This document shows, piece after piece, positions 37,703 through 45,986 of a DNA stretch of 56,028 bases. The stretch spans positions 1 through 56,028 of the forward strand of contig JBFLXS010000003.1 of the NCBI GenBank assembly GCA_040755795.1, written 5' to 3'. A program made the translations under genes and the position numbers. Below the pieces are notes generated by a model. That model did not search any database and was not told the DNA's origin. It saw nothing but the letters and a program-made list of their open reading frames with translations. Each line of letters opens with the position of its first letter. Position 1 is the first letter of the stretch. Origin of the DNA: a bacterium. Its GTDB lineage: Bacteria; UBA9089; CG2-30-40-21; SBAY01.

Positions 37703-37956
37703 GTAACCGTTCAGATAGTAATTCACCGCAGAGACGCAGAGGAACAGAGAAGAGATTGAAATAAATCAGACAACAGAAAAGATTATTGAGGTAATCATTG
37801 TCCTACATATGACCTCAAAACCAAATTTGTTAATCAATCATGATATGTCGGTTTTCAAAAGCTTGCTCTGATGAAAATCCGTGATGGAATTCTGCAAGTG
37901 GTAAATAGTTTTTAATTTTTTCTCTGCGTCTCTGTGTCTCTGCGGTGAACGGTTAC
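37703..37956. mobile_element. 254-bp element C with GTAACCGTTCA ends and GxxExxY gene remnants
   Basis: It starts GTAACCGTTCAG and ends TGAACGGTTAC. Inside the ends are the arms TTCACCGCAGAGACGCAGAG and its inverse. The interior still encodes pieces of a GxxExxY protein: IEINQTTEKIIE near 37752 and, in another frame, KIRDGILQVVNSF near 37870-37910. Its last bases supply the stop codon of the CesT-like gene at 37953. The preceding stretch 37430-37702 contains imperfect hairpins and no gene I can support. Confidence 0.75.
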
Positions 37957-38420
37957 ACTCTAATTATCCCACTTGGTCTCTGGACAGGTGATAGTTTAGT
38001 TTCTTCACCACCACCTTTTAATTCACTAATCCAATACTTTGTAGCAGCAAAGAGATTCTCCAGCATAGCCTCAAAATCTTGATATTCCATCTGTTCTAAA
38101 ACCCAGGTATAGCAAAGTAATACATCATCTGTCTCTGGGTTAACACCAAAAAAAGCACCGTTGGTCTCCAGGCCAAAGAGGTGAGCTGAGAGCAGCTGGC
38201 GATATATCTCTTCTCGATTCTCCTTTGGTAGTTCCAAAAGGGTAGTATGGAAGCAAACCATATCTTCTTCTTCAATCACCTCAATATTTATCTGAATCTC
38301 TTCTCCCTTCTTGCCAAATACAATCCCACAGAAATTCTCCTCATCCAAAGCTAAGTCATCCACTTTGACTTTCGCACCAAAGGTCTTTAAATGATCATTA
38401 ATTAAATCTTTTTGTATCAT
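37953..38420 (-). CDS. CesT/SycE-like class I T3SS chaperone
   Basis: This 155-residue acidic protein has the alternating pattern of the Tir-chaperone family: an N-terminal helix (LINDHLKTFG), strand LDEENFCGIVF, INIEVIEEEDMVCFHTTLLE, then the hallmark helix LLSAHLFGLETNGAFFGVNPETDDVLLCYTW. Class I chaperones bind specific effectors and hand them to SctN/SctV. It lies three genes downstream of the papain-like protein gene, in the same apparent unit, so that protein is a plausible client. The stop codon TAA comes from the terminal GTAAC of element C, so the original C-terminus may have been altered. Confidence 0.8.
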   Translation of the reverse strand: MIQKDLINDHLKTFGAKVKVDDLALDEENFCGIVFGKKGEEIQINIEVIEEEDMVCFHTTLLELPKENREEIYRQLLSAHLFGLETNGAFFGVNPETDDVLLCYTWVLEQMEYQDFEAMLENLFAATKYWISELKGGGEETKLSPVQRPSGIIRV

Positions 38421-38474
38421 TTTTTAGCCTCCTTCTCTTACTTACTGGGAAAAGTCTAATGCTACGTCCCTTAT

Positions 38475-38906
38475 TTAAATTTTCTCTTCAGTGATTCCAA
38501 TGAGAAGAGCCAATTGAGCATTGATACGTTGTAAATGTACAATCACGGCTAAGAAGTTTCTCCAATTAATAAGCCACCTGGTACATTCCTGAATAAGTTC
38601 ACTAAAAAGGGAAGAAGGTAGCTCTGTCTTTATCCTCTGGAATTCATCTTCAATTACTCTTCTTGTTTGTGGCTCTATGACACTTTCAACCTTTTTTAAG
38701 GATTCAATATCATGTTTCTTAACAATTCCAAGTAAGGCATCAGTTAGCTTCTTTAATTTTTCAGGATGTACCTTTTTATTACGGAATTCATATGCCATAG
38801 CCAAAGAATACAAGCCATTAATTCCCTCCCGCAGAGTACAACCATCGTTGAGAAAGAAGCCCTCTTTGAGATACTCAACTGGACGAACAGCTTTCAAATC
38901 AATCAT
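38475..38906 (-). CDS. Unknown T3SS-linked protein
   Basis: This 143-residue, mostly helical protein starts MIDLKAVRPVEYLKEGFFLN and ends in hydrophobic helices (WLINWRNFLAVIVHLQRIN, ALLIGITEEKI). I do not recognise the family. It has no signal peptide. It starts one base beyond the stop of the upstream lipoprotein gene, with GGAGG inside that gene, so translation is coupled. Position between a candidate effector and a class I chaperone suggests a cytoplasmic partner, regulator or small secreted protein of this T3SS. Confidence 0.65.
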   Translation of the reverse strand: MIDLKAVRPVEYLKEGFFLNDGCTLREGINGLYSLAMAYEFRNKKVHPEKLKKLTDALLGIVKKHDIESLKKVESVIEPQTRRVIEDEFQRIKTELPSSLFSELIQECTRWLINWRNFLAVIVHLQRINAQLALLIGITEEKI

Positions 38907-38907
38907 A

Positions 38908-39429
38908 TTATTTCACCTCCATATGATTTATCTTTTTCTTAAGATTTTTGTGGATACGGTTATAAACACGCTCTCTCCATATAAGCCCCCCATACTCAGT
39001 AATCTCCTTATCAAGCATAGTCATAAGTTTAGCTATTTTCTCTCTTTTTTGCTCTTTTGGCAGTTTTTCTTTAGTAATTCTTTCGACTTCTCGATTAGTC
39101 ATTTCTTCAAGTATGTCCCAAGCGGCTCCTGCCAAAGGGTCTATTGAACCAGGAGGAAGAGGATTCTGACTATAGACTTTGTTATATCCTTCCTGATGCC
39201 ACATTACAATTTGTCTCACTCGCTTTTGAAAGGTTATCTCTGAAGTAAAGGCAATTTGTATCATCTTATCCCATGAGCTCGTTAGAACAGGATGTGCTTG
39301 GACTTCATTATAAGCATTTGTGTCTTTTATCCATTCAGGGGCATTTAATTTCATTTTATTCATTTCCTCCCGACAACTACTTAATAATATTAAACCTCCT
39401 ACACATAGGATTAATTTCTTCCTAAACAT
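38908..39429 (-). CDS. Unknown lipoprotein in the T3SS cluster
   Basis: This 173-residue protein has a lipoprotein signal (KLILCVGGLILLSSC, cysteine at 19). The mature part is charged and helical (WDILEEMTNREVERITKEKL, REKIAKLMTMLDKEITEYGG) with no family I know. T3SS lipoproteins can be pilotins for the secretin or muramidase-type accessories, but no catalytic motif is visible and no secretin gene is present. It lies 23 bases downstream of the papain-like gene and is in that unit. Confidence 0.68.
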   Translation of the reverse strand: MFRKKLILCVGGLILLSSCREEMNKMKLNAPEWIKDTNAYNEVQAHPVLTSSWDKMIQIAFTSEITFQKRVRQIVMWHQEGYNKVYSQNPLPPGSIDPLAGAAWDILEEMTNREVERITKEKLPKEQKREKIAKLMTMLDKEITEYGGLIWRERVYNRIHKNLKKKINHMEVK

Positions 39430-39452
39430 GACACTCTTTCCTTTTTTAGTAT

Positions 39453-41063
39453 TTATTCATAAGTAATCCACAACCGACCCTGTCCAGCAAAAAAGTCGGT
39501 ATTTCCATTAATAATGTTTTGACTACTTATCCAATCGGTTTTCCCTGTCCATGGGTCTGAAACCAAGTATTCTCTATTATCCCCACTGCCACGTACATCT
39601 GTGATTAACATCGAGTGACTGCCACCACCATTCCATGCTACTACAATAGGAACATCTGTACCTCCCCGTAAGAGTGGGTCAATTCGGTTCAGAGCATTAC
39701 TTCGAGAATTAACAGAATTGTCAATGTCATTCCGTACATATGTTTCGTTACTATATTGGCCAACGAAGGTGTTAAGTGTACGTTCTGGCCACATCCCTCT
39801 ACCAACTCCTACTCCACCATCCCGAGCTACAGCGCTACCGCCATGAGCTGTTAATAACTGTCTTTGTTCATCTGCAATATCTCCCTGAGTTTGTAAACTG
39901 TGAATTGCTTCTTCATGAAGTTGCCAAGCATAGATAGGGTCTGCTTCAGCTCGGGCCATTTGTTGAGCCGTGGGGGTACAGGAGTGGGTAAAACGCTGCT
40001 GCAATGCCTCTGCCTGAACATCCCCATCCAGATCCAGTACCGTAGATCGTCGAATTAACTCTTCCCTTGGCTGACTACGTATCTGAGCAGCATACTGCTC
40101 AATGTCCCGCATATGAGTACTTGGATAACCTACCAACATCCGGATCCTATTCCATAAAGAAGGACTACCTAACTCATCTTTTCGGGCAGCTCCAGCGTTG
40201 AGAATTAAAACTCGTTCTGTTTGAGCACTAGCGTTAGCTGGGATTGTTCCATCATCACGTTGCCCTGCCCTGCTAAGAAGGTTTGTTACACGCTGGTATT
40301 CACTTTGTGGCATTCTAATCAAGGCATCAGCCGCATCTAAAGCCTCCTTTCTGCCTAAAATTCCTTCTCTTCCTGCAGTAGCAGTAGTTCGAGGTTCAGA
40401 TACGCCTTGGGTTAAGGTGTGGACAATATCACGAGTAATCCGTGAAGGGTTATCTATTTCACGATCACGCAAAGCTATGTAAGTCCTTAACGCCCTTTCG
40501 GCATTAGGTGATTGAACAATCCCTTCTAAAAACTTGATCTCTCTACCTTGTTCATTCTTAGAAAGGCTACTAATACTATTCCTCAATTTGGCAGCTTCTG
40601 TTTCAGATAAACCACTCTGACGGGCTCTCTCAGATAGGTTGTTAATATCCATTTGCCGTTGAGATTCAGTAGCTTTTTGTGTTTGTATTTGCTTCTCTCT
40701 GTCTTGAACACTCTGTGAAACTATTTTTCTGGCTGTCTCAAATCCTTCTTTAACCTTCTCACTTACTTCTTTTACAGCTTCATATGCTCTTTTAGCAGTA
40801 TCCTCTACAGATTTAACTCCCTTTTTCACCAAATCCTTAGCCCCACTGATTATTGTTTGAAAAAGATTCCTTGATTTCTGAATTTGAATTTTCCTCTCTT
40901 GAGTCTTAGTTGAGCGAGATTCTGTAGCTACAGCATTTCCTTTGTTCGAGGCTTTCCGGACAGGATGACCTTGATAATCTCCTGCCTTTTTAGAAATCTT
41001 TGTCTCTTCCGAAGGTCCTGGTGTTACTACAGGCCGAGTTTTTACACCTTCTACTTTAGCCAT
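39453..41063 (-). CDS. Candidate T3SS effector with papain-like/C39-type cysteine protease domain
   Basis: This 536-residue protein has a disordered Thr/Ser/Lys-rich N-terminus (1-60), as T3SS substrates have, then coiled-coil segments (65-130) and helices. The C-terminal domain (345-536) has the order of a papain-fold protease: C362 in FTHSCTPTAQQMARAEADP, H483 in WNGGGSHSMLITDV, D503 in YLVSDPWTG, with possible oxyanion residues Gln367/368. No signal peptide is present. A sigma-28-like promoter lies at 41106-41132, and a CesT-like chaperone gene ends the same unit. Protease or toxin-like action in a target cell is inference; a structural papain-fold role remains possible. Confidence 0.72.
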   Translation of the reverse strand: MAKVEGVKTRPVVTPGPSEETKISKKAGDYQGHPVRKASNKGNAVATESRSTKTQERKIQIQKSRNLFQTIISGAKDLVKKGVKSVEDTAKRAYEAVKEVSEKVKEGFETARKIVSQSVQDREKQIQTQKATESQRQMDINNLSERARQSGLSETEAAKLRNSISSLSKNEQGREIKFLEGIVQSPNAERALRTYIALRDREIDNPSRITRDIVHTLTQGVSEPRTTATAGREGILGRKEALDAADALIRMPQSEYQRVTNLLSRAGQRDDGTIPANASAQTERVLILNAGAARKDELGSPSLWNRIRMLVGYPSTHMRDIEQYAAQIRSQPREELIRRSTVLDLDGDVQAEALQQRFTHSCTPTAQQMARAEADPIYAWQLHEEAIHSLQTQGDIADEQRQLLTAHGGSAVARDGGVGVGRGMWPERTLNTFVGQYSNETYVRNDIDNSVNSRSNALNRIDPLLRGGTDVPIVVAWNGGGSHSMLITDVRGSGDNREYLVSDPWTGKTDWISSQNIINGNTDFFAGQGRLWITYE

Positions 41064-41105
41064 TTTGAATCACCCCTTTCTATAAAAGTTAATTACCTAT
41101 TTCAA

Positions 41106-41132
41106 TTATCGGCACTATCTTGAAAAAGTTGC
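41106..41132 (-). promoter_or_regulatory. Sigma-28-like promoter, copy 2 (papain-like effector unit)
   Basis: On the minus strand GCAACTTTTT, then TGCCGATAA after 9 more bases, in the same 27-base frame as copies 1 and 3. It begins one base after the sctT stop codon, and the ATG of the candidate effector is 43 bases beyond it. Confidence 0.82.
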
Positions 41133-41133
41133 T

Positions 41134-41958
41134 TCATCCACCCAAAAATTTAATTCCCTGATAAACATCTTGAAGCATCAGGTCTAAATACCTCTCCATC
41201 TGTCTTAGCATCAAGGCAAAAGCAAGGAGTAACATCAATACACCCATCATTGCTTTTATTGGCATACCTAAGAAAAAAACCTGAATCTGAGGGGCAACAC
41301 GATTGACAATACCTAATCCTACATCAATTAAGAATAATGTCACTAATGCTGGAGCCGCTAAGGTTAGAGAAATCAAGAAAATATTTCCACTTAATTTAAG
41401 AATTAATTCTACCAAAGGGGTAATTCCAGGAGGAATTACCGGGAAACTGTTAATAGGAATTATCTGAAAACCCCTGGCAAAGGCATAAAAAAAGAAATGA
41501 TGTCCATTAATGGCTAAAATGACAACTATCATTACTTGGAATAAGAACTCTCCCAGCGGAGAGGCTTGGGTAGCCAGATAGGGATCCATTATATTAGCCA
41601 TGGTAGAACCCCGTTGAAGGTCAATAAATCTACCACATGATTGAACCGCAAAAAAGATTAAAGAAGCAACAAAACCAATAGTAAACCCTACCCAGAGTTC
41701 TTTTAGCCAGAGAAAAAATAAGGGAAGGGCACCTGTAGGTAACTCCCCCTGGATATTATCAGCCACCATAGGATAAAAGACAAAGAGAAGGATAATACTT
41801 GTCCCTACTTTAATTTGAGGTGGAACTAACCGACCACCTAAAAATGGGGTTTGAAAGATAGTGCCCAGTAACCGAGCAAAAATAAGCCCTGCTATAGCCA
41901 AACTTCTATATATATCTATGCCGTGATATTTAAAAAAATTTATGATTATCCATTCCAT
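41134..41958 (-). CDS. sctT: T3SS export apparatus protein SctT (FliR family)
   Basis: This 274-residue inner-membrane protein has six or more hydrophobic helices. The FliR/SpaR signature is visible as RLLGTIFQTPFLGGRLVPPQ near residue 30, GFVASLIFFAVQSCGRFIDL near 100, SPLGEF, and LFLIDVGLGIVNRVAPQIQV followed by FFLGMPIK. SctR, SctS and SctT form the export gate through which substrates cross the inner membrane. It follows sctS in the conserved R-S-T order. A sigma-28-like promoter starts immediately after its stop. Confidence 0.94.
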   Translation of the reverse strand: MEWIIINFFKYHGIDIYRSLAIAGLIFARLLGTIFQTPFLGGRLVPPQIKVGTSIILLFVFYPMVADNIQGELPTGALPLFFLWLKELWVGFTIGFVASLIFFAVQSCGRFIDLQRGSTMANIMDPYLATQASPLGEFLFQVMIVVILAINGHHFFFYAFARGFQIIPINSFPVIPPGITPLVELILKLSGNIFLISLTLAAPALVTLFLIDVGLGIVNRVAPQIQVFFLGMPIKAMMGVLMLLLAFALMLRQMERYLDLMLQDVYQGIKFLGG

Positions 41959-42016
41959 ATAGTTATTATCCTTTCCCTTCTCTAATTTACCACCACTTGA
42001 ACAAATTTCCCAAAAA

Positions 42017-42283
42017 TTACTTAATATAGTTTGGAAAAGTAGTAAAGAGGTTGTTAGTAAATCTAACCATCAATTCCATTAACCAATTACCACAGATGAT
42101 GAGTGTAAGGAAAACCACTATTATCTTTGGGACAAAGGTTATAGTTTGTTCCTGGATCTGGGTAGCAGCTTGAAAAATGCTAATAATCAAACCCACAATC
42201 AGACTTATTAACACAGGTGGCCCTGAAAGAATCAAAACCAACAAAAGTGCCTCTCTGGAAATCTTAAGCACTAAATTCTCCAT
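42017..42283 (-). CDS. sctS: T3SS export apparatus protein SctS (FliQ family)
   Basis: This 88-residue protein of two membrane helices carries the FliQ signature (GPPVLISLIVGLIISIFQAA, TQIQEQTITFVPKI). It assembles with SctR and SctT into the gate. GGAGG lies 7 bases before the ATG. Its size and its position between sctR and sctT are as expected. Confidence 0.94.
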   Translation of the reverse strand: MENLVLKISREALLLVLILSGPPVLISLIVGLIISIFQAATQIQEQTITFVPKIIVVFLTLIICGNWLMELMVRFTNNLFTTFPNYIK

Positions 42284-42307
42284 CGAAATTCCTCCTGAAA
42301 GATAAAA

Positions 42308-43072
42308 TTAGAGATAGCCTATAATTAATCCTTTAGTAATCAAACCCCAGCCGTCAACTAATACAAACAAGAGAAGTTTAAACGGTAAAGAGATGACGGT
42401 AGGAGAGAGCATAAACATCCCCATGGCTAAAAGAATATTTGAGATGACCATATCAATCACAATAAAAGGGACAAAGATGATAAACCCAATCTGAAATGCT
42501 TCCTTTAATTCACTTATCACAAATGCAGGGATAAGCACAGAGAAGTCTTTGGGAGTAAGCATTTTTCTGTCTTCTGCTTTACGCATGCGTTTACTTAAGG
42601 AATAGAAGAGTAATCGTTCTTTTTGATGGGCATGTTTTTTTAAAAATTCCCTCAGTGGTTCTCGTCCTGCTGTCCATGCCTTTGCCACCAAACCAAATGA
42701 GGTATCAGAAAAGATTTGGTTAGTAGGACTTTTGATAATATCTTTTACCTCTCGATGTATTTCTAAACCCACAGGAGTCATTATAAATATAGTTAAAATA
42801 AAGGCTAATCCTGTAATAACCTGGGTGGGAGGAATTTGTTGGGTGCCTAAAGCACTTCGCAAAATGGAAAGAACAACTGCTATTTTCACAAAAGAGGTCA
42901 TCATAATCAAAATAAATGGCGCTAATGATAAAACTGCTAAAGCAATAATTAAAGCAAAAGGACGACTTATCACCGGCGTCTCTTGAGCAAAAACAATAGC
43001 ATGAGAAAAAAGGGGAATCACGGTAATGACTAAAAAAATTAGGATATTACTTCTCCTTCTTGCTATCATCAT
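42308..43072 (-). CDS. sctR: T3SS export apparatus protein SctR (FliP family)
   Basis: This 254-residue protein is counted from the ATG at 43072 (AGGAG just upstream, or the ATG one codon on at 43069). The open frame begins 19 codons earlier inside fliO, in repeat-derived sequence. A FliP-type signal sequence (ILIFLVITVIPLFSHAIVFA) precedes the helices. Hallmarks are LAPFILIMMTSFVKIAVVLS, RSALGTQQIPPTQVI and MVISNILLAMGMFMLSPTVI. It overlaps the end of fliO by 26 bases. Confidence 0.93.
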   Translation of the reverse strand: MMIARRRSNILIFLVITVIPLFSHAIVFAQETPVISRPFALIIALAVLSLAPFILIMMTSFVKIAVVLSILRSALGTQQIPPTQVITGLAFILTIFIMTPVGLEIHREVKDIIKSPTNQIFSDTSFGLVAKAWTAGREPLREFLKKHAHQKERLLFYSLSKRMRKAEDRKMLTPKDFSVLIPAFVISELKEAFQIGFIIFVPFIVIDMVISNILLAMGMFMLSPTVISLPFKLLLFVLVDGWGLITKGLIIGYL

Positions 43073-43556
43073 TATTCTCCTGAAAATCGGGACTCGGGAC
43101 TCGGGGTTCGGGAAGGCTGGTATCTGCAAGCTTTAGTCTGCGTTGCTTGACTTCAGCAGCCCTGCCCGCATCCTTCCTTATATTTTCATCGTCCTTTGTG
43201 TCCCAGCGGGACATGCCCGGTTTCTCCTGTCTTTTATTAGCCTGTAATTGTTGAGTTTGTTGAGAGACAACTTTTTTTATCGCTTCTTGATTAAGTTGGG
43301 TTAAAACAAGAGGGCTAATCATCTGTTCAGTTACTCCAATAAGAATATACTCTCCTTCTACCTCTATAATGTAAAGTGTTTTTTTAGGCTCTAATCTAAA
43401 ATAGTCAACAACCTTTATCATCCTTCCTGTTCCCAGATTTGCTCTCATTGCTCTGGGCACAATCTTTGAGAGGATAAAGTAAGCCACCACACACACAATC
43501 CCCAGCGCCACTACCATTCGTAAACACACCATACCAAAATTTAATGTCTCGCTCAT
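43047..43556 (-). CDS. fliO: FliO-like export apparatus assembly protein
   Basis: This 169-residue protein has one N-terminal helix (GMVCLRMVVALGIVCVVAYF) followed by the FliO-type small beta domain (VDYFRLEPKKTLYIIEVEGE, YILIGVTEQMISPL). FliO helps FliP assemble in flagella and is usually absent from injectisomes. It overlaps the FliN-like gene by ATGA. Residues from about 110 on (MSRWDTKDDENIRKD, then PEPRVPSPDF) derive from two dispersed DNA repeats: the one seen at 45719-45860 and a CCCGAGTCCCGA type, so the tail is repeat-built. Confidence 0.82.
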   Translation of the reverse strand: MSETLNFGMVCLRMVVALGIVCVVAYFILSKIVPRAMRANLGTGRMIKVVDYFRLEPKKTLYIIEVEGEYILIGVTEQMISPLVLTQLNQEAIKKVVSQQTQQLQANKRQEKPGMSRWDTKDDENIRKDAGRAAEVKQRRLKLADTSLPEPRVPSPDFQENNDDSKKEK

Positions 43557-43873
43557 TCTTTCTCTCCCAGATTAAAGCTTACAAGATCTATTACTCGTAC
43601 TCCTAACTCCCCTTCTATATTAACTAACTCTCCCATGGCTAATAATTTCTCTTGAGACCAGAGTTCCACTAACACTGGAGATTCCTTTTTGTGCAACTCA
43701 ATAATATCTCCTATCTTGAATTGACCAATTTCTTTAATGGATATCTTTGTTTGTCCTAACTGAACTGAAAGTGGAACAACAATCTCTTTAAGTAATTGTT
43801 TACTTTTATCTAAACTATTCTCTACAGTTCCTTCTGTTGGAATTGAAAATTGATCTGATTTGTTTTTCTCCAT
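43553..43873 (-). CDS. SctQ C-terminal/FliN-like SPOA protein
   Basis: This 106-residue protein has a C-terminal SPOA (surface presentation of antigens) domain: LLKEIVVPLSVQLGQTKISI, KEIGQFKIGDIIELHK, ELWSQEKLLAMGELVNIEGE, LGVRVIDL. SPOA dimers make up the cytoplasmic sorting platform (injectisome) or C-ring (flagellum). Here the SPOA unit is a separate gene as in flagellar FliN, downstream of a SctQ/FliM-like gene. ATGA overlap couples it to fliO. Confidence 0.88.
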   Translation of the reverse strand: MEKNKSDQFSIPTEGTVENSLDKSKQLLKEIVVPLSVQLGQTKISIKEIGQFKIGDIIELHKKESPVLVELWSQEKLLAMGELVNIEGELGVRVIDLVSFNLGEKE

Positions 43874-43906
43874 CCTGACACTCCTTTTTGCATCATTCAG
43901 TGGTAA

Positions 43907-44821
43907 CTAAAGTTGGGTAATTTTAATCTTTACACAGCCATTATCAGCTGAGACTATTTCTCCCTTTACCCTTTCTATATTACCCTCTCCTATTTGAAAA
44001 GATACCTCTCCTTTTAATCCCCTTTCACCTACCTCTATGGTATATTTATCTAACAATATTACATCATTTATCTCCAGGTTTTCTATATCTTGAAAGGAGA
44101 GACTGACTTCTCCTATTTGTGCCCTAACCGGTATGGTTAAATCTTCTATTTGAACCCATCTTGAATGCTCAAAAAACCCTGAAGATTTTTTATTAGACTC
44201 TATTAACAGACTTTGAACTAAACTTAAAGGAAATAATAAGTTAACAAATCCTTTTTCCTCTCCGAGACTAATCTCAAAGAGCATAATTACTACCTCTAAG
44301 TCGCCATCCCTAATTAAAAGATTTAAATCTTCTGAATGAGTGCTTAATCTTTCTAATCGAAGTTCTATGGTTAAAGATTGATGAAGAAAACGCATTACTT
44401 TAAGCAAAAGATACTCTAATATTCCTTCCTCAATATCCGTTAATGGCTTAGATAAACAAAGGTTTTCTTCTTTTTCATTTAAGTTTAATAATCTATTGAT
44501 AAGACAGAGGGATAATTCGGGATCGATTTCTACTCCTACTTTTTTATCTAAGGCATAGATATTGATTATCCCACAAACTGGAAATTCAGGCAAGGTGTTT
44601 TTATACCCTTCAAAAGACTCCCTTTTTATTTTTATAATCTTAATCTTTACTGGAGTGTGCATATATTCTTCTAAAGCCAGGCAAAGTTTTTTAATAAAAT
44701 CATCTTCAAAATTAGTTGCTGATAAATAATCTGAGAACCCTTTTATCAAGTATAGTTCATCATAAGTTATCCTGGGCAGGTGGTTAAATGAAAACAGGGT
44801 TATATTTTTGGTATTCTTCAT
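43907..44821 (-). CDS. sctQ: SctQ/FliM-like sorting platform protein
   Basis: This 304-residue protein ends in a SPOA domain (IPVRAQIGEVSLSFQDIENL, EINDVILLDKYTIEVGERGL) from about residue 220. The middle part (LCLINRLLNLNEKEENLCL, LTDIEEGILEYLLLKVMRFL) resembles the FliM/SctQ middle domain, where L-T-x-I-E is conserved. It is the scaffold of the cytoplasmic ring that presents substrates to the ATPase. It stands between sctP and the fliN-like gene, matching fliM in flagellar order. GAGGGG precedes the ATG. Confidence 0.87.
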   Translation of the reverse strand: MKNTKNITLFSFNHLPRITYDELYLIKGFSDYLSATNFEDDFIKKLCLALEEYMHTPVKIKIIKIKRESFEGYKNTLPEFPVCGIINIYALDKKVGVEIDPELSLCLINRLLNLNEKEENLCLSKPLTDIEEGILEYLLLKVMRFLHQSLTIELRLERLSTHSEDLNLLIRDGDLEVVIMLFEISLGEEKGFVNLLFPLSLVQSLLIESNKKSSGFFEHSRWVQIEDLTIPVRAQIGEVSLSFQDIENLEINDVILLDKYTIEVGERGLKGEVSFQIGEGNIERVKGEIVSADNGCVKIKITQL

Positions 44822-44828
44822 TTTCCCC

Positions 44829-45605
44829 TCATACTGTATAATCTCTGGTATTATTTGATCCTGGGTAAATTGAAATATACTCTTTTTTCCTTACTCGTTT
44901 AATTGATATATCATCTGAGGAGGTTTCTATTTCTGGTGAATGTTGTTTTTTCTCATCATAGGAGGAAGAATCTTTGCCTGAATGAGATGGTCCGATAAAT
45001 ATTTGTTCTATCATTAATCCCCTTTTTATGAAATTATTTTCTAACAAGGTTTTATTAGATTCAATTAGATTTTGAATATCATCCGAGTTCGTAATAAACG
45101 AGATAGAGACCTTTCCTTCTTGACTGTTACTTATCTTTAATTTCAGTCCTCCTAATATCTCGGTTTTTAGGTCAAATTGAAACTCAGTGCGACCAAGTTC
45201 ATTGGTACCTACCCTTACACTTTGGACAATCTTATCAATTTCCTGCGGGGGTAATATTTGGTCTAAGCTTAATTTGGTCAAGGAAGGAGAGGGTGCTTGA
45301 ACAACCTCGGGTGGTTTAGTCAAGATAGCAGGCATTATTTGGCCTAAGATAACAGCTTCCTGGTTTATTTGAGGGGTAGAAATCTGCTTTTTTTTATCAA
45401 ACTCGGGTGATTGACTTAAATGCCCTATGTTTGTGTGAGAAATAGTCTTCAGGTTAGACACGGGTAGTTGAGTATCTTCCTTTTTAATAAATGTGGCAAA
45501 TGGTTTTTTGGGAGGAGAAATTTCTGACTTTTCTTTTTTTTCTCCCGCAGAAGGATAAGTTGAGCTAATAGTTGAAATGTCCTTTGTTGAGTCAATCTGT
45601 TTCAT
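44829..45605 (-). CDS. sctP: SctP/FliK-like needle-length control protein
   Basis: This 258-residue protein has a Pro/Ser/Lys-rich N-terminal half with low complexity, then a FliK/SctP-type C-terminal domain: residues 130-215 with EFQFDLKTEILGGLKLKISN, KVSISFITNSDDIQNLIESN and LLENNFIKRGLMIEQIFIG. This is the T3S4/Flg_hook pattern (LxPxxLGxlxvxi...vxF). Such proteins measure needle or hook length and trigger the SctU switch. It sits between sctO and sctQ, the fliK position. CAGGAG precedes the ATG. Confidence 0.82.
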   Translation of the reverse strand: MKQIDSTKDISTISSTYPSAGEKKEKSEISPPKKPFATFIKKEDTQLPVSNLKTISHTNIGHLSQSPEFDKKKQISTPQINQEAVILGQIMPAILTKPPEVVQAPSPSLTKLSLDQILPPQEIDKIVQSVRVGTNELGRTEFQFDLKTEILGGLKLKISNSQEGKVSISFITNSDDIQNLIESNKTLLENNFIKRGLMIEQIFIGPSHSGKDSSSYDEKKQHSPEIETSSDDISIKRVRKKEYISIYPGSNNTRDYTV

Positions 45606-45986
45606 AATCTTCTCCTGAAAATAAGTAAGTAGAAAATAGAGAGTAGAAAGTAGAAAGTAAAAAAAACATCACTCCTCACACCTATCTCCTTACCTCCTAC
45701 CTTCTATCTCCTACCACTATTTTCATCCTCATTTGTGAACCCACGGTTCATGAGCGTTTCTCCTGAAAATGTCTGTAACTTGTTGTAATTGCTTGACTTG
45801 CAAAACTACATTTTCATCGTCCTTTGTGAGTCGCAGATTCATGAGCGTTTCTCCTGAAAAAGACCGTTGTCCGTGAGCTGTGGAACGAAAAGCGGACAAC
45901 GGACACGGATATGCCTCTTCCTGCGCATGTCAGGAACAAGATTTCATCCTCTTATGTGAGTCGCAGGTTTATATCCGCTTCTCCTT
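45606..45986. repeat. Gene-free stretch with three copies of an RBS-ATG bearing repeat and a hairpin
   Basis: Copies of about 50 bases lie at 45719-45769, 45810-45860 and 45941-45990. On the minus strand each reads CAGGAGAAACGCTC-ATG-AA...CACAAA-GAxGATGAAAAT, so it carries a Shine-Dalgarno and start codon. Copy 2 opens a 37-codon frame (MNLRLTKDDENVVLQVKQLQ and on) into copy 1. A hairpin of CCGTTGTCCG/CGGACAACGG arms lies at 45863-45903. A related copy is embedded in fliO near 43190. Whether any peptide is made is unknown. Confidence 0.7.
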
